Positions 51,913 to 62,345 of a stretch of DNA of 64,000 nucleotides are shown piece by piece (positions within the stretch are counted from its first letter, which is position 1; every line of letters begins with the position of its first letter). Both the position numbers and the translations under genes were made by a program. Source of the DNA: JAXMHB01 sp046346965 (GTDB lineage Bacteria; Pseudomonadota; Gammaproteobacteria; Xanthomonadales; SZUA-5); the NCBI GenBank assembly GCA_046346965.1, contig JAXMHB010000003.1, forward strand, positions 1 to 64,000, in the 5' to 3' direction. A model generated the notes under the pieces. That model saw nothing but the letters and a program-made list of their open reading frames with translations, made no database searches and was not told where the DNA came from.

Positions 51913-52592
51913 TCGCCCGTCCGTCCGCGCTGGTGACTGATATCGAGGGCACCACCAGCGACATCGCCTTCGTGCAGCAGGTGATGTTTCCCTATGCCTA
52001 CTCGGCGCTGCCCGGTTACTTGCGCCAGCATGCCGAGTCGCCCGAGGTGGCGCCCTGGATCGCGGCGGTGGCGGGCGAGATCCACACCACGCCGGACAAC
52101 CTGCCGGCGGTGATCGCCGCACTGTTGTCCTGGATCGAGGCGGACCGCAAACACACTGCGCTCAAGGCTTTGCAGGGGCAGGTATGGGAGCAGGCGTTTG
52201 TCAGCGGCCAGTTCGTCGCCCATGTCTATCCCGACGCGCTCGCCGCCTTGCAACGCTGGCATGCCGAGGGCCTGCCGATGTACGTGTACTCCTCGGGCTC
52301 GATCCAGGCGCAGAAGCTGTACTTCGGTCACACCGCGGCCGGTGATCTGCGCCGCTGCTTTCGCGGCTACTTCGACACCACCACCGGCCCCAAGCGCGAG
52401 GCGGATTCCTACCGCAAGATCGCCGCAGCGATCGGCGTCCCGGCGGACGGTCTGCTGTTCCTGTCCGATATCGGCGCGGAGCTCGACGCCGCCGCTGCCG
52501 CCGGCTGGCGCACGGTGCAGCTGCTGCGCGCTGGGGCAACGCCGGCGCCCGGACATGCGCAGGTCGCCAGTTTCGACGAACTCGGTTTCTGA
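51909..52592 (+). CDS. mtnC: Enolase-phosphatase E1
   Basis: The 227-residue HAD enzyme starts at ATG 51909 inside the mtnD stop. Its first motif is LVTDIEGTTSDIAFV, motif II is YVYSSGSIQAQKLYFGH, motif III includes the Lys in GPKREADSYRKI, and motif IV is FLSDIGAELDAA. It carries out enolisation and dephosphorylation in methionine salvage. It is followed after 6 bases by the C13-peptidase gene on the same strand, which is probably cotranscribed. Confidence 0.95.
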   Translation: MIARPSALVTDIEGTTSDIAFVQQVMFPYAYSALPGYLRQHAESPEVAPWIAAVAGEIHTTPDNLPAVIAALLSWIEADRKHTALKALQGQVWEQAFVSGQFVAHVYPDALAALQRWHAEGLPMYVYSSGSIQAQKLYFGHTAAGDLRRCFRGYFDTTTGPKREADSYRKIAAAIGVPADGLLFLSDIGAELDAAAAAGWRTVQLLRAGATPAPGHAQVASFDELGF

Positions 52593-52598
52593 CGCGGC

Positions 52599-54041
52599 AT
52601 GCGCGAGCTCGCGCGCACGCTGAGCGCCGGCCTGCTGCTGTGCCTGTGCCTGCCGCTGCCGGCAGCCTGGCGAATGCGGCCGACCGGCCATTACTGGCAG
52701 CTGTTGCTGCCGACCGTCGCAGTGTCGGTGTGGCGGGATACGATCGGCGCTGGTGATGCCCTGCAGTTCTACGCCGGCGGGCTGCAGACGGACGCGCTCG
52801 GCGCACTGCTGCTGCTCGGCGCCAGCCTGGTGATGGCGCAGATCGCCGGCCTGCGGGTACTGGGGTGGTCGACCGCCGTGCACGCCGCCAGCGCCAGTCT
52901 GTGGTTCACGCTGGCCACCACGGCGATCTGGACCGGGCTGGCGGCAACCGGCTGGGACGGCGCGCGCATCACGCGGGGCGTGCAGATCGGCCTGTGTGCT
53001 TGGTGGCTGCTGATCTTGCTGCGTCTGGGCGCGAGCCTGTACAGCGGCCGCGCCGTCTGGCGTCTCGCCGGTGGCGCGGCAATGGCGGCAGCGCTGACGC
53101 TGTCGCCGCTGCTGTGGCTGCAGCCGCTGCGCTACTGGTATCCGGCCTATCCGACCGGTGCCGATGCCGAGGACAGCGAGGACACCAGCGCTGCGCGCGA
53201 GGTCCGTGGCAGCGCCGAGGCCTTGATCTACGCTCAGCCGGCGCTGGTCGCCAAAGCGGTGGCGCAGCTGGCGCCGGGCGTGCCGGGGCAGACCGACGTC
53301 TATTTGCTGGCCTTCGGCGGAGATGGCAACGAAGACGTGTCTCGCAATGAAGTCGAGTACGCGGAGCGCTTGTTTGCCGAGCGCTTCGGCATGCGCGATC
53401 GCACACTCACGCTGCTAAACCACCCGGACACCACCGACAGCCGTCCGCTGGCCACCTTCAGCAACCTCAAGCTGGCGCTGGCCGGGCTGGCGGGCAAGAT
53501 GGACCGGCATGAGGACATCCTGGTGCTGTTCATGACCTCGCACGGCACCGAGGATCATCAGCTGTACGTCGATTTGCAGCCGCTGCCGCTGGACTGGATC
53601 CAGCCCGAGCCGCTGCGCGCTGCGCTGGATGCGGTGGGCATCGATTGGCGAGTGACGATCATCTCCGCCTGTTACTCGGGCGGCTTCGTCGACGCGCTTG
53701 CCAGCCCGATGGCGCTGGTGATCACCGCGGCGAGACCGGATCGCACCAGTTTCGGCTGCGGCGCGGACTCCGAGATCACCTACTTCGGTCGCGCCTTCCT
53801 GGTCGATGCCCTCAACCAGACGCGCTCGCTGGCAGCCGCCTTCGAACAGGCGCGAGAAACCGTGGCGCGGCGCGAGGCGGAAGAGGGCTTCCCGGCATCC
53901 GAGCCGCAGATCCAGGCCGGCGCGCTGATCCTGCCGCGCCTGCAGCGCTGGGCCGACGCACTGCCGCCAGCTGCACCGCTGCCCTTTGTGCCGGCAGTTC
54001 CGCAGCAGAGCTGCGAGCGCGAGGACGAGCGCTGTCCTTGA
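52599..54041 (+). CDS. Membrane-anchored C13 (legumain-like) peptidase
   Basis: This 480-residue protein has an N-terminal membrane domain with about five hydrophobic segments (LLLPTVAVSVW, ALGALLLLGASLVMAQIAGL, AASASLWFTLATTAIW, GLCAWWLLILLRLGA, AMAAALTLSPLLWL). A periplasmic or cytoplasmic C13 domain follows (about 230-470). The catalytic dyad is His315 in MTSHGTED and Cys358 in ISACYSGGF. A preceding DVYLLAFGGDGNEDVS block is usual for the family. Legumain-like and GPI8 enzymes cut after Asn/Asp or transfer peptides. Bacterial members are mostly uncharacterised. It is placed 6 bases after mtnC with no clear metabolic link. Confidence 0.88.
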   Translation: MRELARTLSAGLLLCLCLPLPAAWRMRPTGHYWQLLLPTVAVSVWRDTIGAGDALQFYAGGLQTDALGALLLLGASLVMAQIAGLRVLGWSTAVHAASASLWFTLATTAIWTGLAATGWDGARITRGVQIGLCAWWLLILLRLGASLYSGRAVWRLAGGAAMAAALTLSPLLWLQPLRYWYPAYPTGADAEDSEDTSAAREVRGSAEALIYAQPALVAKAVAQLAPGVPGQTDVYLLAFGGDGNEDVSRNEVEYAERLFAERFGMRDRTLTLLNHPDTTDSRPLATFSNLKLALAGLAGKMDRHEDILVLFMTSHGTEDHQLYVDLQPLPLDWIQPEPLRAALDAVGIDWRVTIISACYSGGFVDALASPMALVITAARPDRTSFGCGADSEITYFGRAFLVDALNQTRSLAAAFEQARETVARREAEEGFPASEPQIQAGALILPRLQRWADALPPAAPLPFVPAVPQQSCEREDERCP

Positions 54042-54097
54042 TTGCCGGATCACGGCTTTGATCGCAGCATGGGGGCCTGGCCATCGTCGGAGTCCGC

Positions 54098-56440
54098 ATG
54101 CTCGCGCATCCTCTGGAACGCCTGCTGGCTCCGCGTTCGATTGCGCTGATCGGCGCCAGCGATCAGCCGGATTCGCTCGGCACGCCGTTCACCCGGCAGC
54201 TGCTCGACAGCGGTTTTCCCGGCTTCATCCATCTGGTCAACCGCCATCGCGAGCGCGTGTACGGGCAGCCGTGCCTGCGCGACGCGCGCGAGTTGCCGGA
54301 TGGCGTTGATCTGGCGCTGGTGCTGACGCCCTGGGCCAGCGTGCCCGAGGTGGTCGAACAGCTGGCGCGCCGCCGCTGCGGCGGGGCTGTGATCGTCGGC
54401 ATTGCCACCGATGCCGGCTGGCCATGGGCCTCGCGCGCGGCTTTGCTGAAACGCCTGCGACGGCAGGTCGCACGCAGCGGTCTGCGCATCATCGGGCCGG
54501 CCAGCCAGGGCCTGACGCTGGCGCGTATCGGCGTCAATCTGAGCCTGTGCCCGGCGCTGCCACCGGCGGGCGGCATCGGCTTCGTCTCGCCCTCGGGCGC
54601 GGTCGCCGGCGTCATCGCCGACTGGGCGGCACAGCGCGGCGTCGGCATGTCGGCGCTGGTCAGCATGGGCGATGGCATCGATATCGACATCGCCGATGTG
54701 CTCGACTGGTTTGCCCGCGACCCCGGCACCCGCGCGGTGTTGCTGCACCTCGATACGCTGACGCAGGCGCGCCGTCTGCTGTCAGCCGCGCGCGCCCTGG
54801 CCTTTCGCAAGCCGCTGGTGGTACTGAAGCCGCACGCCGCCGGCCGCGAGCCCGAGGACGCGGCGGCGCGATTGTCGGATCAGGTGCACGCCGCCGCCTT
54901 CCTGCGAGCGGGCATGCTGCAGGCGGTGGATCTGGAGGAATTCTGCGCCGCCGCCAACGTCGATCTGCCGGCCTGGCCGCACGCCGGCACGCGCTTTGCC
55001 GTCGCCGGCAACGGTCAGGCGCTCGGCGCACTGGCGGCCGATGCCATCGCCGCCACCGGCGGCACGCTGGCGCAGCCGGCGCCCGACACCCTGCGCAAGC
55101 TGCGCGCGCTGCTGCCGGCGCGCGCCGCGCTGAGCAACCCCTTCGATCTGATGCGTGACGCCGGTCCGCAGCGCTATGCGGATGCGGTCAGCGCACTGGC
55201 GGCGGATCCGCACACCGATGTGGTGTTGCTGCTGCATCACCCGACCAGCTTCAGCCAGGGCGAGGCCGTGGCCAGTGCGCTGCAGCCGGTGGCAGCCGAC
55301 CAGGCGCTGGTGCTGGCCGCCTTCGCCGGCGCCGAGCAGCAGCGCGCGCGGCGCATCCTTGCCGAACGCGGCATCGCCGCCTTTGCTACACCCGAAGCGG
55401 CGGTGCGCGCCTACGGCTTGAATCGCCGCTACTTCCGCCAGAAGTCCGAACTGATGCAGACGCCGCCGCCCCTGCTGCGCTGGCCCAGCGTCGACCAGAC
55501 GGCGATCCCAGCGAATGGCGCGGATCCCCTGACGCTGGGCCGTGCGCTGCTGGCGGCTGCTGGCGTCGACATTCAGCTGCGCGAAGGCTCTGCGCCGGGC
55601 CCGACCGTGGGCTTTCGCTGCCATCCGCAGCTCGGCCCGTACGCCATCGCCGAGGACGCCGGCGCCCGGCATGTCGAATGTCTGCCGCTCGACCGTCTGC
55701 GGGCGGCGCGATTGCTGGAACGCGGCTGGCAGCAAACGCCGGCGATGGATGTCCGCGCCACACTCGAGAGCGATCTGCTGCAATTGGCGGAGTTGGTGCA
55801 GAGCCGCCCGCAAATCCGGCGACTGGAACTGCAGGGCATCGAGCAGGCCGACAGCGGCGAGCGCCGCGCCGGTTTGCGGCTGGAGTGGATCGACGACGAC
55901 GAGCGCAGCCCCAGTGCTTTCGCCCCCTATCCCGGCGAACGCGACGGACCATTCCCGCTGGCGGACGGCAGCGAGGCCTGGCTGCGCGCCATTCGCGCCG
56001 AGGACGAGCCGCAGCTGCAACAGGGCTTTACCCAGCTGGGGCCGGACGAGGTGCGGATGCGCTTTCTCTATCCGCTGAAGGCGCTGACGCACGATCTGGC
56101 GGCGCGCCTGACCCAGCTCGATTACGACCGCGAAGTGGCGCTGGTGCTGGCCGATGCGCAGCCGCCCGGGCAAGCGCGGCTGTACGGCGTCGTCCGCGCC
56201 CACTTCGATCCCGGCACGCGCGCCGCCGAGTTCGCCATCGTCATCCCGCGCGCCCTCGGCGGCCGCGGCCTGGGCACGCTGCTGCTAAGCCGCATCATCA
56301 ACCACAGCCGCCGCGCCGGCATGCAGCTGATCTGGGGCGACACCCTGCCCGACAACGCCGCCATGCGCGCGTTGGCGCGCAAGTTCGGCTTCAGCGAAAC
56401 CCTGCACGAGCAGCTGATACGGCTGGAACTGGGGCTTTAG
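54098..56440 (+). CDS. PatZ-like NDP-forming acyl-CoA synthetase fused to GNAT acetyltransferase, shortened
   Basis: The 780-residue protein has a CoA-binding domain (about 1-135, RSIALIGASDQPDSLG and HLVNRHRERVYGQPC) and succinyl-CoA-ligase-like domains (about 145-440, GPASQGLTLARIGVNLS, GFVSPSGAVAGVIADWA, VSMGDGIDIDIADVLDWF). A residual ATP-grasp region (about 460-610) leads into a C-terminal GNAT (about 620-780, LRAIRAEDEPQL, ALGGRGLGTLLL with the acetyl-CoA loop). E. coli PatZ (886) regulates acetyl-CoA synthetase by lysine acetylation. The ATP-grasp part here lacks the usual K/GG-rich nucleotide loops and is about 70-100 residues shorter. The start ATG 54098 follows a GGAG. Confidence 0.85.
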   Translation: MLAHPLERLLAPRSIALIGASDQPDSLGTPFTRQLLDSGFPGFIHLVNRHRERVYGQPCLRDARELPDGVDLALVLTPWASVPEVVEQLARRRCGGAVIVGIATDAGWPWASRAALLKRLRRQVARSGLRIIGPASQGLTLARIGVNLSLCPALPPAGGIGFVSPSGAVAGVIADWAAQRGVGMSALVSMGDGIDIDIADVLDWFARDPGTRAVLLHLDTLTQARRLLSAARALAFRKPLVVLKPHAAGREPEDAAARLSDQVHAAAFLRAGMLQAVDLEEFCAAANVDLPAWPHAGTRFAVAGNGQALGALAADAIAATGGTLAQPAPDTLRKLRALLPARAALSNPFDLMRDAGPQRYADAVSALAADPHTDVVLLLHHPTSFSQGEAVASALQPVAADQALVLAAFAGAEQQRARRILAERGIAAFATPEAAVRAYGLNRRYFRQKSELMQTPPPLLRWPSVDQTAIPANGADPLTLGRALLAAAGVDIQLREGSAPGPTVGFRCHPQLGPYAIAEDAGARHVECLPLDRLRAARLLERGWQQTPAMDVRATLESDLLQLAELVQSRPQIRRLELQGIEQADSGERRAGLRLEWIDDDERSPSAFAPYPGERDGPFPLADGSEAWLRAIRAEDEPQLQQGFTQLGPDEVRMRFLYPLKALTHDLAARLTQLDYDREVALVLADAQPPGQARLYGVVRAHFDPGTRAAEFAIVIPRALGGRGLGTLLLSRIINHSRRAGMQLIWGDTLPDNAAMRALARKFGFSETLHEQLIRLELGL

Positions 56441-56536
56441 AGCCGGCGCCGCAGGACCTGCGTACTGCTCGAAGCGACGGCGCCCGGGGCCTTGGCGTGC
56501 CCGCGATCCGGCGCGTCGGCATCGCCGCCGTGCACC

Positions 56537-57622
56537 TCAGCGCCGCATCCCCATCGCCTGGCGCAGCGCGTCGAGGTCGACGTCGGGCGGGCGTTTGGCC
56601 TGGGCGTAGTAGCGGTCGTAGAGCGCGCGGGCCTCGTCTTCGGCGCGGCGGCGGGTGGCACTGTCGAGCCGATCGCGCAGACGATCGAGCGCCTGCTGCG
56701 CGCGATTCTGGTCGTTCAGATTGCACACCCGGCGACACAACGTGGCGTAGCGCCAGGCTTTGCCGAGGTCCTCGCCCAACACCTGTTGCAGCGGAGTCAA
56801 CGGACGCATGGCGTTGGCGACCTGGCGAAAGGCCTGCTGCAGCATCGGGTTGTTCGCGCCGTCCGCTGGGCCAATGCCGCCAAAATAGTGCTCATAGCCG
56901 TCCATGAAGCCGGCTGCCGCCTGCCCGCTACCTTGCTGCAACGCCTGCTCCAGGAAGCGCGGCGCCAGCTCCCGATACAGCGCCAGTCGATCCATCTGCT
57001 CCAGCGCACGACTCAGCGTCATCGACGGCACCAGCGCGAATCCCAACTGACCGCCGAGATCGCCCAACTCCGCCGCGCGGCGCTGCACCTCGAACAGCAG
57101 GCTCTCGTCGAGGTCCTCTGGCAAGCCTTCGCAACGGTCTTTGAGTGCGCTCACCGCCTCCACCGCCTGCGCCATCATCTGCTCCATGCGCTGACCGTTG
57201 CGCTGACCGCGCGGTGTCTCGTCGAAGGCAATCAGCATGTCCATGCGCAAGGCGCTCCAGCGGTAGCGCTGGCAATCGCTGAGCTCCTTCAGCAGCCGCA
57301 GCGTGGCGGCCGCCTGACCGGCGCGATGGCCCTGAACCAGCGCGCTCAGTGTCTCGCGCAGCGGCAGCTGTTCTGGCGGCAAGGCTGGCGTGCCCGCGCT
57401 GGTGCTGGTCGGACCACCGCTGGCGACCTCCACGCTGGCGCTGACGACCGGGCGCTCTGCGCCTTCCACGCCGGGCTCAGCGGCCGCCGCGCCGGCCGCG
57501 GGCTGCGCGGCCACCGACGCCGCGACCGACGCTGGCGCCGGCGCCACGCCGGTCTGACGACCCGACCAGTAGCCGGCGGCTGCCACCAGGATCAACAACG
57601 CTGCAATCCACACGCCACGCAT
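56537..57622 (-). CDS. Membrane-anchored hypothetical protein
   Basis: The 361-residue protein starts at ATG 57622 with a signal anchor (GVWIAALLILVAAAGYWSG). An Ala/Pro/Ser low-complexity stretch (about 25-90) comes next, then a helical body with three Cys (LSDCQRY, KDRCEGL, LCRRVCNL gives two more). I do not recognise the family. The C terminus is rich in Arg and Ala (DRLRDRLDSATRRRAEDEARALYDRY, read in two parts). It diverges from mfd over 176 bases and converges on the PatZ-like gene. Probably an inner-membrane or periplasmic protein. Confidence 0.7.
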   Translation of the reverse strand: MRGVWIAALLILVAAAGYWSGRQTGVAPAPASVAASVAAQPAAGAAAAEPGVEGAERPVVSASVEVASGGPTSTSAGTPALPPEQLPLRETLSALVQGHRAGQAAATLRLLKELSDCQRYRWSALRMDMLIAFDETPRGQRNGQRMEQMMAQAVEAVSALKDRCEGLPEDLDESLLFEVQRRAAELGDLGGQLGFALVPSMTLSRALEQMDRLALYRELAPRFLEQALQQGSGQAAAGFMDGYEHYFGGIGPADGANNPMLQQAFRQVANAMRPLTPLQQVLGEDLGKAWRYATLCRRVCNLNDQNRAQQALDRLRDRLDSATRRRAEDEARALYDRYYAQAKRPPDVDLDALRQAMGMRR

Positions 57623-57798
57623 GGGTCACTCCAAATCTATTGCAGTGCATTGTGTGGATCTGACCGGCCCAATCAAGCGCCATTCAGCCTATTGCGGCAT
57701 GCGCTGGCGGTAGAAGGTCGGCAGCCTGGCCCGCCACCACGCGCCCACCGCAGGCATCCGGGCTAGACTCGCGGCCCCCTCTTGCTGTCCCGACTGCG

Positions 57799-61232
<3,434 letters not shown>

Positions 61233-61236
<4 letters not shown>

Positions 61237-61913
61237 ACGGAGCAAGCATGGCGATGACAGGGATCGACGCACACCGCTCGCAGAGCACGAAGCACCCGGC
61301 GCAGCGCCCATCGGGCCTGCCGACGCTGCTGCTGTGCGCCCTGCTGCTACTGGCGAGCCTGCAGGCCTCGGCGCAGCGGATTCAGGTCGAGGTACTGGTG
61401 TTCGCCTACAACAATCCCGACGCTGGCGCCGCGCTGGCACCGGCCGACGCCGATCCGCAGTACAGCGGCATGCTGCTCGGCGACAGCGGTGAGCAGTACG
61501 CCAGCCTGCCGCCCTCGGCGCTGCGCCTGAATGGCGCCAACGACGCGCTGGCACGGCATGCGCGCACGCGCGCGCTGCTGCATCTGGGCTGGCAGCAGGA
61601 CGTCAGCGCCACCCACAGCGTGCGCCTGCGCGGCACCCGCACGCTGCGCAACAACGCCCCCGAACGCGGCGCGCTGGCGACCGAACTGCCGGAACTCGAC
61701 GGCGACCTCAACCTGCGCTTCGGCCGCGGCATCGAGGTCCAGATCGACGCCCTGCTGCGCGTCGCCACCCAGGACCGCGCCGGCCGCCCCAACGGCGAAC
61801 AGCGCTTCCGCCTCAACAGCAAACGCGTCGTCGGCTACGGCGAAACCCACTACCTCGACCACCCCGCCCTCGGCGTCATCGTGCGCGTGGACAGCTTGGA
61901 GCCGGGCACGTGA
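61233..61913 (+). CDS. CsiV-like periplasmic protein
   Basis: The 226-residue protein starts at ATG 61233, within the mfd stop (ATGA). A hydrophobic signal is at about 28-48 (PTLLLCALLLLASLQASAQ) after an unusually long 27-residue n-region, so a later Met (residue 6 or 8) may be the true start. The mature part opens RIQVEVLVFAYNN and closes RVVGYGETHYLDHPALGVIVRV. Both are features of the CsiV family (peptidoglycan-binding activator in Shewanella), which also follows mfd in pseudomonads. The exact role is unproven here. Confidence 0.75.
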
Positions 61914-61920
61914 AAGCACG

Positions 61921-61960
61921 AGGGCACGAGGGCACGAGGGCACGAGGGCACGAGGGCACG
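61921..61960 (+). repeat. Five tandem copies of an 8-bp unit
   Basis: AGGGCACG is repeated five times without interruption, beginning 8 bases after the CsiV-like stop. Further single copies appear at 61971, 61993 and 62001, and as the complement CGTGCCCT at 62086, 62213, 62221, 62243 and 62261. Translation of this tract gives repeats of SCPRALVP-like nonsense, and it should not be called a gene. Confidence 0.9.
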
Positions 61961-61970
61961 CAGAAGCGCG

Positions 61971-62010
61971 AGGGCACGCGCAAGCAAAGCGGAGGGCACG
62001 AGGGCACGTA
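61971..62010 (+). repeat. 40-bp inverted repeat, left arm
   Basis: The left arm is one 8-bp unit, a 14-base spacer (CGCAAGCAAAGCGG), two more units, then TA. It matches the complement of 62211-62250 at 39 of 40 positions. The two arms enclose exactly 200 bases. Confidence 0.9.
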
Positions 62011-62210
62011 GAGGCGGAAGCCAAAAGCCAAGTGCTGCCGTGCTGGTTTGGTGCTTGACACAGGGTCCTGGCCTGCGAGCCTTTTCGTGCCCTCGTGGCT
62101 TCGATGCGGCCAGTCGGCATAGCCGCCTGGCGCTTCCCGCAGCGCGCGGTGTTGCCGCGCAAGCGCTGCCCTTCGCCCCTCCGCTTTGCTTGAGCGTGCG
62201 CTCTCGCTCT

Positions 62211-62250
62211 TACGTGCCCTCGTGCCCTCCGCCTTGCTTGCGCGTGCCCT
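62211..62250 (-). repeat. 40-bp inverted repeat, right arm
   Basis: The right arm pairs with 61971-62010, with one mismatch in the spacer (a C for T). A related but divergent unit precedes it with a 48-base period (starting at 62181 and again at 62229), so the right side is also a short direct repeat. The region 61914-62345 has no convincing gene. Confidence 0.9.
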
Positions 62251-62345
62251 CGTGCTCTTACGTGCCCTCGCGCTCCGTGCTCTTCCTCTAGACTCCCCCG
62301 CCAGCCCGGGCCGCTGTGGCTGCGGGGTGCACATTCGGAGCGCGC

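Noticed and set aside
61921..62010. Possible CRISPR array
   Set aside because: The repeats are 8 bases, tandem without unique spacers, and no cas gene is present.
61876..62334. Frames translating to repeated SCPRALVP-like sequence
   Set aside because: They are translations of the 8-bp repeat tract and inverted repeat, with no ribosome site or domain; treated as repeats instead.
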